DNA of 64,000 bases. Origin: Immersiella caudata. Taxonomy: Eukaryota; Ascomycota; Sordariomycetes; Sordariales; Lasiosphaeriaceae. The first letter of the stretch is position 1; each line of letters opens with the position of its first letter. Below the pieces are notes generated by a model. It had not been told where the DNA came from, did no database searches, and was given only the letters and a program-made list of their open reading frames with translations. This document shows positions 24,124 to 34,921 of this stretch, in pieces. The translations under genes were made by a program, and so were the position numbers. The stretch covers positions 1,860,001-1,924,000 of the forward strand of contig JAULSU010000007.1 of NCBI GenBank assembly GCA_030512335.1. Direction: 5' to 3'.

Positions 24124-25549
24124 TCAGACGAGGCCAAAGGTCCACGAGCTCTCCCAGTTGTACTTCTCGCCGGGTCCAAGGAGCTGCTCCTCCACACGGC
24201 CCCACTCAGGACTGTTCGAAACTGTCAGCACAGCACAATGCACGCAAAGGAAGTCGGATTTTACTTACCGGTTGATTCCATCGGGGTAGTCCTGGGCCTC
24301 AATGGCAACGCACGAGCTCTTGACGACGCGCTGAGCGGGGCTGATTCCCTGAGTGCTCTTGAGGATCGCGCTTCCGTCCATCCACGAGCACGAGTACAGA
24401 ACGACACCGGGTTGGTCAGTGCGAAGATCGGCCTTGACGCCCGAGAAGGCGCTGGAGAGGGTCAGAACGACGGCGTCCTTTGGCGCGTTCTCGATGAGCC
24501 AGTAGCCGTTGTAGCCCTCGCACACACCGTCGGCGCCGCAATTGCCCTTGAAGCCAGTCACGTTTCTGGAGTGTCCGAAAAGCAGGTCGGGCTTGCTGGC
24601 GAAGTCGTTGATGCTGCCGGGCGCGGCGGTCAGGATCTTGCCGGTCGGCAGAGCGCCCTGGTCGGCCTCGAGGTACCGCTTCGAGTACGGGAGGTGCAGG
24701 TTGTGGTCCCAGATCAGATCCGTGGCGGGGTTCTTGTACGCATCCAGGTTGAAGTATGTGTGCTGCGTGAGGAGGACAGCTGGAAAGGGGCAAGGAGGTC
24801 AGCACGATCAATTTTCCCGCCAGAGGCTCAGGTATGCTCACGAGTCTTGGCCTCGGGGGAGCTGGCCGTGATCTTGATGTTCCAGGTGTTGTTGGTCACG
24901 CTATAGGTGACGCTGGAATCGACAGCGCCGATCATGCCGAGCGACGAGTTGGATGGGTCATGGATGGAGAAGGTGATCGAGTCCGCTGAAACGGCCGTCA
25001 CGTTCCAGAAGCGGAACGACCAGTTGTTGGTACCGCTGTGGAGCGTGTTACCGCCGTCGTTGTCCTGAGTCTTGTAGACAACGCCGTCGATGGTGTACGT
25101 CGCCTTGCCGATGCGGTTGGCGTAGCGCCCAGGAATGGCGTTGTACACGGGATGGCCGGGGTCCTTGGCTGTAAGTGTGGAAATCTGTCAGAACGTCCAT
25201 CTCGCGGCTCGCTTCTTTGCTAACGAGGAGCTAGGTGCAGCACTGGGGCAAACTAACGGTAGTAGTCGACATCGTCGTATCCGAGAACGACATCGATATC
25301 CTTGCCGTTCTTGTCCTTGACCCACAGGTTCGTCAGGGTCGCGCCGTACGGGATAAACTACAGCATCCGTTAGTACCCGCATGAGAAAGCTTCTCGCCCG
25401 AAACCTTGGCAAAATGGGCCTGGAGAACGCACCGAAGCCTTGATTCCCGGGGCGGAGATGGTGTACCGGCCGTCGGCGGCTGGGGCGGGGGCTCCAAGGA
25501 CAGAGGAGACCTCTGCCAGGGCAGCAATGAGGAAAGCAGTGGACCGCAT
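24124..25549 (-). CDS. Secreted aldose 1-epimerase (mutarotase)
   Basis: Interconverts alpha and beta anomers of aldoses. Five exons: 25549-25433, 25357-25258, 25168-24842, 24779-24269 and 24211-24124, giving 380 residues with consistent phases. An N-terminal signal peptide (MRSTAFLIAALAEVSSVLGA) predicts secretion, unlike the cytosolic galactose-pathway enzyme. Family motifs follow: PYGATLTNLWVKDKNG, VVLGYDDVDYY, GRYANRIG, GGNTLHSGTNNWSF, the presumed catalytic His in LLTQHTYFNLDAY, LPTGKILT, and LRTDQPGVVLYSCSW near the catalytic Glu region (VAIEAQDYPDGIN). Several Asn-X-Ser/Thr sites (NVT, NSS, NNT) fit a secreted glycoprotein. It could act extracellularly on sugars freed from plant polymers. 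That role is inferred. Confidence 0.93.
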
Positions 25550-26570
25550 TTTCGCTTCCGACCTTGTCTCAAGCAATACAAGCACTAGACCGCGTCGAGT
25601 TCCCGGGATGGACGAGAGAACCAGGCAAGACCCCAGACGGCGTTCCCACCGGCCCGGTCTGCCAGCCCTGCTTATATATTCGACAGCTCATCGTGGATCG
25701 ACTCGTTCGCTGCTCCGCACGCGTTGCCTCCCACTGGTGCCGAGCACCACGCTGCACCTTGCTGGCGCCGGGTTGTTTTGTGGGTATGCTTTGAGCCGAC
25801 AGGCAAGAAGCGTCTTCCCCCGAGGCCCCGGATTGACCCCAGATTGCGAGGCATAGAAATATGGACGTCGGTGCTCCGTCCGAATTAATCACCAATGACA
25901 GCCGCGGCCCCTGGCGCCAAATGAGGGGGCGGGCCCACTGCTCTGGACGCTGTCTTGATTGCGGCATATCAGCCTGAGTCCCGTAGGAACCGGCCAAGCC
26001 ACTGCCTTGCCATCGAGCCTCTGCCCGTTTCATGCAGGAACCCTTGGATGGCCGGCTACGAAGAAGGATGCTTGTTTCGTTGCGCTGACCAATCAAATCC
26101 TCCACGAATAACGTACACCCGTAAGCTATCCCGCGTCCGCTTCGTTGCCCCTCTCTCAACCGTGTCCGCGTCTTTGGGATACGACACGGCCCGTCAGCAG
26201 CCTGGACAGCGAGGGTCGCTCTTCATTGGGCAATCCAAAATTCCCAGATCGCCCTCGGCCCCCAGAAACCCAATGTTTCCAACCGAGTCCATCGCCGGAT
26301 TCAGACGGTATCTCGCTTGGATCCTGTCCCGCCTCTCTTCACGAGCGCGGCATCACCTCGAGATTCTTCAGAGATCTGGCTCCATCGGTGCCTGGTAGAA
26401 TGCTTACCCACGGCATGTCACGCGTGGATAAAGATGCCGGGAAAACACGCGAACGCTGGTATAAGCTGGCTGACACCGGGAGACCGAGGAGAATGTCGAG
26501 GCGAAAATGGATTGGTTATTTACCTCATCCGGGCATGGAGATGGAGATGCACCAGTTCTTGTGTACTTGT

Positions 26571-27022
26571 CTAGACTGGGCCGCCGCAATGCAACATAAC
26601 CTGGGTCACGTTGAACGAATTAGTATGCTTCCTTGCAGGAGTGGGGAGAACCAAGACATCTGTTGATCCCCTGTAATCAGGAAACGCTTTACGAATGCGA
26701 GAGCCCAGAGTTGCTTCTAGCCCCAGGCCTGTCGAGGAACTGTTTTCAGAACCAGCTCTAACGGTTACCCCTGAGATGGGGGGAAGTCCGTACGGAGTCG
26801 AAACATTTCCATCAAAGACAATGGGGATCTTGGGGGCATCTACCCGAGGCAGCAATATGCATGATATATTAAGCGGGCCGGTGATTGCTTACGCTTACAG
26901 GTTACCCAACTACGAATCACATCCGCATGCCGATCGCATGAAGGCAACAAAAGTCCTGGACGAACGCCTGATTCTAGCACATTCTTTGTCATCTTACCGC
27001 CGCCCCAGTCAAACAAGGGCAT
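26571..27022 (-). pseudogene. Possible remnant of a protein-coding gene
   Basis: Two minus-strand segments look coding. The first (27022 down to about 26897) includes MTKNVLESGVRPGLLLPSCD and RSWVT. The second (about 26837 down to 26571) includes PKIPIVFDGNVSTPYGLPP and GLEATLGSRIRKAFPDY. Between them sits a plausible 59-nt intron (gtaagc...gggtag) that would join WVT to APKIPIV. Neither end is convincing: I see no good start and no family match, and the second segment ends at a stop without an obvious protein terminus. It may be a fragment of a decayed enzyme. I do not assign a function. Confidence 0.22.
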
Positions 27023-27097
27023 TGTTGGAACCCATGAGATAAAGGTGGGACTCGGTGAAGCCCTTTCACCCTCACCGGGCTCACAAAAGGTGCGTAT

Positions 27098-27189
27098 GGT
27101 CCAATGCGCGGTTAAGACTGGACTCCATTGAGTTGCCAGTTTCGATCGGGAACTTGGTGATGCTGTCGGTTCAAATCACCCATTGGACC
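27098..27189 (+). other. tRNA-like inverted-repeat structure (unverified)
   Basis: A perfect 9-bp stem, ggtccaatg with cattggacc, encloses about 74 bases. These contain a 5-bp stem-loop at tRNA anticodon-arm distance (actgg...ccagt, 14-nt loop), a ggtga/tcacc pairing, an A-box-like ggttaag and a B-box-like ggttcaaatca. A T run (atttttt) follows at 27197-27203, as after Pol III genes. The D arm is poor and the T stem does not pair canonically, so a functional tRNA is unlikely. It could be a degenerate tRNA, a tRNA-derived element or coincidence. Confidence 0.2.
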
Positions 27190-28380
27190 GTTCGTTATTT
27201 TTTGCACTTTTTCTTTTCTGACCTTTCTAGTGTTTCTGTCCTGTGAGTGCTCACCATACTTTTTTCCCTTTCCGCTTTCTTTTTGGTGCGAGCCGCTCGT
27301 TCTAGGTTTAGCTGCGCAACTGCACTTAACACTACGAAGGTAACTTTGCCCACATCAAAGCCTTCATAATTCATGAATACCCAATCAGCTTTCTCTGCGT
27401 CCCATCAGCCCCGAAAGCATCGCCTGCGTCGCCCCTGGACGATTCACCACAAACTATAACACCAATACCCACCCCCACGATAGGGCGAGAGATATCCCGC
27501 GCATTATACCCAATCAAGTAGCTCACCGCCAACAGCAAAACACCACGAGTAGAAAGGAACTTTGCCCATTGACGCTTAATAATCTCCATGCGTCTCCGCA
27601 ACACCAAATCATGTCGTTACGTTGCATTGGTACCTAGAGATCAGCTGTCCCACCCATCCCGTTTCGCCCCCCAACTCCCGGAAACTGCCGTGTCGGCGAG
27701 ACCCCGACCCAGCTGCAAGTTCGCCGGGTACACCCACGATGGGGGCCAGAGTGGCGGAAGGGATCCGAGTGGGCTGTTAGGCAGCAATTTATGGACAACT
27801 CAGAGGCCGAGAGTCTGAAGACGTGGCGAGAGTCACGTCTCGTGCTCTACAGCTTGCTACAAGAGGCTCAGGCGAGGTAGGCAGGTTAAGAGATAGAACG
27901 GCGGACCCAAAGAGCTTCATGCGTCAAAAAGGTGACGAAACGAAGGTATCATATTACTACTACCCTCGCAAAGCCACATCGTGTATGGGTACTATATACA
28001 ACAGCTTCAGCCTTCGCGCCAAAGCTAACGTGCCCCTGCACCGAGGATGGCGGACTGAGACAGCCACGCCCCCAAATACCCAATCCGAGCCATGTGGTAG
28101 TCCAAGGCCCAACCGGTCATGCCTTCCTCCAAACCATCCATAGATATGCGCTGCAGGCGTTCGTCATAACTGTACACGCTGTTGCTGTAACAGCTGATCC
28201 GCAAAGGGGGGGTATCCATGTAATCCGCAATCGTTCCGCCACTAAATGCTACCGGCCGTCGCATTGCCGCATGGTTGGTACCACGGGGCAACCGGAGTCC
28301 TCGTGCCATGATCGTCGTGCTCAAGGGGTATGTATGCAAAAGAAAGCGAGAAAAAAAAAAGCAAAGGCATTAAAAGGAAA

Positions 28381-29899
28381 CTACACAGGCGAGACGCGCT
28401 CGGCTCGGTAGGCCCTCGTGCTTCCCGTCAGATCCTCCATGCTCGTCGTCTCCTCGTTCTTTCTCCACGTCGCCCTCGAGTCCCGGTGATGGTTGCGGAC
28501 GTTGGTGATTTCAACAATCGGGCTACGGCCGCGCGACCATACCGTCGACATGATGCTCGCCCAGAAGGACTTGCAGGCCGCCCAGGATGTCACCGCGTAG
28601 ATGATGGCGTTCCAGAACCCCTGAAGGGGAAGCACAAAGGCACTGGAGTAGAACAACGGCTTGGAAAACTGACCGCCGTGTACCATGCTGTAGACGCGGT
28701 TGCCGGAAGACGGAATCCAGGTGATGAGGAGTGCGGCGAAGAAGAGAATGGCGCATTTGGTATAGGACCAAGTCGCCCTGTGTGTCTCCATGTTGCGCTG
28801 GAAGCGTCGTCGCGCCTGGAGCGTAGCGACGGGGTTTGGTGGAATCTGAATCGTCGATTTCTGATTGGTGTTGCTGCCCTTGTCAGAGCCCGCCGCTGTA
28901 TCCGTCTCGAGATCAAGGCCATCGACTGAGTCGTTGTCGTTGGGTGGTTGATCCGCCGAGATGGTCACGGAATACGAAACATTGGGGCCGCCGCTGGAGG
29001 TGCGGGCGGGACCGGGTTCGCTGGGAAGGCCGGTGGCGGTAGGTCCTGCCCGCTGCACGATTTCGGTTGTCTGAACGACTTCGGTGGTCTTGAAGCCCGG
29101 CGCGAAGACGTCTGTGGTGGGGGAGAACGGTTCTGGGTTGTTGTGTGCCCCGGTGTTGGAGCCGGTGTTGCTAAAGTTAAGCATCTTCCTTCTCTTCTTG
29201 TAAATCTCTCGACCGGCACGGATATAAATAGCCATAGCAATGAAGATGGCAACCCTTTTGAGAGTGTTAGCATAGACCGCAGCGATAGCTCGCGAGAGCA
29301 GAAATGTGGCTTCGCACCAGACAGGGCCATAGAACGTGGCAATACGGTACACCTCCCATTCCGACCGAAGCCAACACCATAGCACAGCGTTCCCGTACGG
29401 TCGTCCCGAGCTGTTTGTGACAAAGAGAAAGGTAAAGCCCGGGATGAAGGGGATACCGTAGCAGCAGATGAAGTAGGGAACCTCCATCTTTCGGAGTGCC
29501 CGGGCATCAAACTTGTGATAAAACGTCAAGTAAACGTTGATAGCCATGGCCAATGCCCAGTAGGCATCGCCCTGCATGAATCTGGATCGATGTCAGGAAC
29601 ACTCGTGCTTGGTACTCCCAGCGGATGAGACGGGCTTACACCTGAATGAGGAAAGCTTGGAGCTGGCATCCAAAGGAGTCAACTTGTGGCGTATAGCTTC
29701 TTGTCATCAGAGTGGCGACGTTGGTGAGCATGTTTCCAAAGGTCGCGAAAAAGACCATACGGTTGATGGCTCGGAGTCGAAAGGCGGACGAGCATGAAAA
29801 GGTGACGAGGACGAAAACACATCCTAGCAACGAGAAGACCGAGCAGGCCCGCTCGATGGTGACGACGGCCTCGAGATCGCTTTCCGTGAGGACACTCAT
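28381..29899 (-). CDS. cAMP-receptor-like G-protein-coupled receptor
   Basis: Seven-helix receptor of the fungal cAMP-receptor-like class (related to Dictyostelium CAR and fungal GprH/GPR-1 types), which signals through heterotrimeric G proteins at the plasma membrane. Exons 29899-29640, 29581-29318 and 29254-28381 give 465 residues. Helices are visible from SVFSLLGCVFVLVTFSCSSA through AFLIQVFMQGDAYWALAMAI and YFICCYGIPFIPGFTFLFV. The fifth helix reads correctly only when the 63-nt second intron is removed, giving FYGPVWVAIFIAMAIYIRAG. A basic KKRRKM follows, then a Ser/Thr/Pro-rich third cytoplasmic loop of about 130 residues. The last two helices are CAILFFAALLITWIPSSGNR and FVLPLQGFWNAIIYAVTSW, followed by a short tail. 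Because the intron is a multiple of three without a stop, an unspliced frame remains open and could mislead annotation. Confidence 0.93.
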
Positions 29900-32800
29900 G
29901 GCTGCTCGTTTCCGGACCGGCGGGAACGTAGGAAAGGGTAGGTGAGACTGAGCAGCGGCACTGACGCGCGGTCGATCAAAGCGGAGAGGCGAGGACCTGC
30001 ATATGTAGTGTGGCGGCCCACGGAGTCGGTACTTGTTGTGTTAGTAAGGCTCCGGCATTGCGCGCCTCGGGAGAGGGGGCAAGGAGCACGGAGGGAAGCC
30101 TGGGGATAGAAATAGAGTTGTCGAGAGAAAAGGAGGATGGTGGAGAGCGGAGAGCCTGGGGCTGCAGCGCAACTTCAACCGCAGCTCCCAGGCTACCCAG
30201 GCTGCACGCTTATCATGATTCGGATGGTGCGCTGCACTACGGCGACGAAGCGGCTCGGTTCGGCTGTTGGCCAGGATGTAGAGAACCAGGAACCAGGAAC
30301 CAGCTTTGCCGTGCCGAATCTGGGCAGCGGTGACCATTGGCTCATGGCTGGCTGGTTCATTCAGAGAGCCTCATGGATCCCTTGCTCGTTGATGGGGACA
30401 AGCCATTCCCGTTGCGCTCGAATGAGGGCTGTTCGGCAGGAGTCCAAACGCTGTCAAAGCACGCCGCACCCGTGGCACTCGGGTTGAAGAGCCAGGGGCG
30501 TGGGAGCGTATGTACAAGTGTGTACTGTGTAAAGCAGTGCATTGTACAAGTACTCCTCGCAGGACAATGCAGCGCTCGAAGTGCCAAGGGGCAAACGTGC
30601 CACCCCAGCCCGGTTGAAGCGGAGACACCCAGCTGCCCAGGCTTGCCCGGAGCAGACGCCACGAGACCTTGTGAGAGGGCCGATGCGAACACCATGCTTG
30701 TTGCTGATCGTCTGATGCGATGATGCAGCAATTCGTCGAGCGTCGAGCCGTGACATGCATGATCCGAATAGCTGCCTGCCACCCCTCCGCTCTTTCCACC
30801 CTTCTTTCGTCCTTCGTCTTCGGCGCCGTTGCGGGTTGCGAGGGGTGGCAGCGCGAGCCCGTATCAAGCTAGACGTGAGGAAAAAGATCGCCGACACAGG
30901 GGGCCGCTTTCCGCACCGTCCTCCACACACTACCTAGCGTCCAGGCCAGTTTCTGAACCTAGAACTTGGCAGATACCAAGTACCCTACCATGGTGTTTCG
31001 CAATCGCGGGCCCGGTGATTTTATTTTCGCAAGATGGTGGGCGCCTCGAGCGCTTCTTGGCTGGTGTAGAATGCGGTCCAGAGGCTCCGATTTGGGGGTT
31101 CACACCTTCACTGCTGCTCAGCTCCAGGCGCTCGATTCCGAAAAAGCTGCTGACTGCGATACGGCCCCACCGACGAAGGGAGGGTTGCACACAAGGAGGC
31201 GGCGACAACTCGATTGAAACATTACTTTGGCACAGTGAGGCAAGTGGTCGGCGCAGTCAAATGGAATAATTGATCCCTCTGTTATGCGCAGGGGTCCTTC
31301 AGATGACGATCCACCATCTCCAAAAGTCTGGCAGCTGAGGTGCGGGGGTGGGGCACTTGGCGGCCGCGGAGTTGAATCGGAGCGCTGACCTGCGGGCCTC
31401 TGCTCGACCTCGGAAGGGGTCTCACTCTCCCACGTTTTTTTCACGACATGGGATCCGAATTCGTTTGTGCAATACGCCACGCGAGTTTTCTACTCGACCA
31501 GGTCAGCGTCGCTCACTCAGCTTCAAACCGCCGACATGATTCTAGATGTGTAGATGTGGAGTGTATATCCCTCACACAGAGCGACTTATCTCGCCGACTC
31601 GGAACCCTCCCACCCGTCCACCATACGCCGCACGCACCGCTGTGGTGCAGTTGGCCAGCTGGCAGCCTGCGATGAATGCGGTCGTCCCTTTGCAGAGTGG
31701 CGGGCTGACCCGATCAATTTTGCTGCGCGGGAACTTGGAGGTTCCCGTTTCGGGACAGCCAGCGACATGTCCCCCACAAACCGGGAAAGCATTTCGTCCC
31801 CTGAATGACTCGACAAAAAAGCCAATGGCCGACAACACGCATGCCACGAGCGCGCAGCAAGCACGGACCAATAGTTACCGCGCTTCATCCTCCGCCAACT
31901 CGATCTGGCGGGAGGCTCTCTTTTCCAATGCACACACTAACGTTTAGGCAAGTGTCAACCAGGGGGCTGGCCGGATGCCATGTGGTGATGCACGGTTCTC
32001 GTCGAAAGGAAGATGCTGAAGAATGTGACGGGGTTCTCACCGCCATCGCAAAATGGCGTCAATGCGGCGCCAGCCGCTGCAAGACTAGACAACAGCAGTG
32101 CCCTGTCTTCTCGGCGCACATGCGGTCGTCGATAGTCGAAGAAAACCTGACCAACTGTGCGCTGCCGACGTCCCGAACTAAAGCTCCTTATGAGACAGGA
32201 CCGCTGCCCCGGCGCACCATCAGAGACAAAAGACCCGCAAACCGTTAGCACCACCACACATCATCAAACCCCCCGATTCAAACCACGAGTCTCGAACCCT
32301 GACGGGGGAATTGGGATGGGATCTTGCCCACACGAATACGCCGACGTAAAAATAGCCATACTTGGTACCTATATGATCCCGCCGAGGACCCAACAACCAA
32401 ACTTTCGCTGGGAGGAATTTACGCGATCCGTCTTCTTTCCAATTTGGTGGAAGGTGATTGCGGCTCCACCTCTCATCTCGACACTCAACTCGGGGGCCAA
32501 ATCCAATCCGGACCCGCCCTGCGAGCCCGTTCAGCGGCCAATACATTGCGGCCAGTCTGGACCTGACGACGTCTTTTCTCACCGTGCACTTCAAACTAAT
32601 CGGCTCGGCATTGAATGGCTTCTGCTTGGCGCACGAGGCCCAACCGACAACATTGTTTCTTTCACCCCGCCAGCCCGCCTCCCCAGCCCCAGAAAGTCTC
32701 GGCCCCTAGGGGTCTCCCGCTGAGCGGGGTTCTTCACCATCACGCACTAGCCACCCATCCGGCAGGCAGGTGGCGGCAACTGCTCCCACGCTGCTTCGCG

Positions 32801-34921
32801 CCCCGCCTCCTGGAGCAACTTGTCCTCCTCCACTTTCGCCGACGGCCAAGTTGACACGGACGGTGCCCAACTTGCAGTAGCTAGTGTAACCTCCTCCTTC
32901 TGCACAGGGTCTGTCTTGCAGGACAGCCGGCGATTGCGCATCCGTTGCAAAGATACCAATGTTTGTTGGGGCAGCCCTTGTTTGAAGCACCCACGAGGTG
33001 TACCCTTGGTCCGTGCGAGCCGTTGATATTGTGGGTCATGGTCGCGCAACAACACAGGCGTCTGCGCTCGGCCCCAAAGCTGCAGAGATCCACTGCAAGC
33101 CAAGGCAGGAATCACCAATCCATTCCCAACACCCAACTCCCTTTTCATTTCATTTCCCAACCTGGGCCTCCTCCATTTTCGCTCGCTGGACGGTTGAGGA
33201 CCGAGTGTATCACCTGGGGAGTTTTCCACGGGCCAAACCTCTGAATTGGGCAACCAAACCCGTCGTTGTGATTGCACAAGACAAACACGAGCTCGGTTCT
33301 CTGCCGTCTCCCAATGGACTGCAGCCGAATAGGTGGTTCCTGCGTCCCGGTGCTGCCCAGTGCCGGTCCCAGCACGCGTCCAGCCCTCCAACTCCCCACA
33401 CGCGGTCCCTCGACGCCGGACGATAAGCGAGACGGCACGATGCAATTGCACTTTGTGTGGTGGTGGTTTCCTGTCGCTGAGGAGACAGCACTTGGACTGA
33501 CAGATGACACAGCGCAATATTGCAGTTGCAGCAGTGCGACCGTGCGGAGGAAAAAAGCTACACCAAACAACCGCTTACATGAATGTGTGCACTCACCTTT
33601 GTCTCGTTGACCCGCCCCCGCGGTGTTGGGTATGCCGCCCTCACGAGCGACGCCGTAGTAGGGCCGAAGCTTGCAACTACTTAAAGACAACGATGACCTA
33701 GACGCCATTCTGGACAAGCAACTCGACCCCGTCTTGCAAGATGGCGAGCTCCACAAGTTCCCCCCAAAAGGCCTAGAAAACCGTTCAACCCACAGACCCC
33801 ATCCTTCCCTTCCGCCAAGCAGACCAAGTCACTCGTCACCGGTGCCACGCGGGAGGCTAGACTGTTACAGCGCAAGCACATGCGGAGCCGATCGTTCACT
33901 ATCATGCCGACAACCGAATACAATACACTAAGAGAGAGCGGGGCATCTCGCCTGCGGCGATAGCGTCGCTCTACTCGCTTCCCAGCCTCAGGTTTTGTCA
34001 GAGATGACGGAATGCGCGTTTGTGCGCTCTACGGGGCCCGAGCCACGCCTAGAAGTTTGGAAGAGGTACGCTAGGGCTGTGTCGCATACATTGGAGTTGA
34101 AAGCTAGCTCGTTGCGGGGAGTACCATCGGTTCCCTTGGAGGACTCGCAGGACATCGCCAAGGAGCTTAGCCTGTGTTGGTCTGTTGGAGACCAGAACAA
34201 TGCGGTGTGGCCATGGAGCTAAGTGGTGAGTGTGACTTCTTTCTTCCACTGCCTGTTCTTCGTTGCTCCACCTTTTGCCGCGCATGGGACAAACCAAGTG
34301 GACTTTGGCACTGGCGGACCCCGTGGAAGCCGAACAAGAGATCTTGGGATATCTTATCTGGAGAACGTGCTCCGCCCTGAACCCATCGACTATCGCAGAG
34401 GGAGCGTAAAAAAGCTAGAACGAAACGGTACATAGCATCATGCCCCACGATGAGCCGTCGACCCAGCGTTGTCGACGTTCGTCGTCATCTTTCTTGATTT
34501 TTGCGCATCTGGTGGCAATGCCTTCTTGGCGTTTTCCGACTTGAACCCTCCCCACTCAGAAGCCTGCAGAGGCGACATCCGCCAGGTCTCTCTCCCTTGT
34601 TTTGGCCTGAGTGGTTCTCGGTCCCGAGTAGCATGTTAGTATCTTAGACTTGTCAGCACGGCGCAAATATGCAGCTGGTGAGACACAGCCGACACACTGT
34701 TGTCTTTAAGTCATATCAAACTCGAGTGTTGGAAATCAAGTCTTGGAGGACTGGCTACGATGTTACAATGCTGCACAAATCTAGCTGGAGACACTCTGTG
34801 AACTAGAACGGGTGATACCCCAAGAAATGCCCACCTTCCACCCAGAAGACGCCAAAATTCAAAGTCGCAGGTCACGAAGTCCCTCCATCTGAAAGAAACC
34901 AAATTCCAACATCGCAAATAA
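29900..34921. other. 5-kb region without a recognisable gene
   Basis: Holds the GPCR upstream region and the 3' flank of the PKS. Many frames of 60-250 codons overlap on both strands (for example 33517-32747 and 33756-33145, minus), which is typical of GC-rich non-coding DNA. None has family motifs or paired splice sites. A small direct repeat (three copies of gaacca) occurs at 30282-30304. This gap forms the left border of the biosynthetic cluster. Confidence 0.45.

Larger units (their letters stand above)
25550..28380. other. 2.8-kb region with few or no intact genes
   Basis: Contains the upstream region of the aldose epimerase, a doubtful minus-strand gene fragment (26571-27022), a tRNA-like inverted-repeat structure (27098-27189) and the 3' flank of the GPCR gene. 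Frames at 26145-26666 (+) and 27823-28411 (+) are open but low in protein character. Confidence 0.45.
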
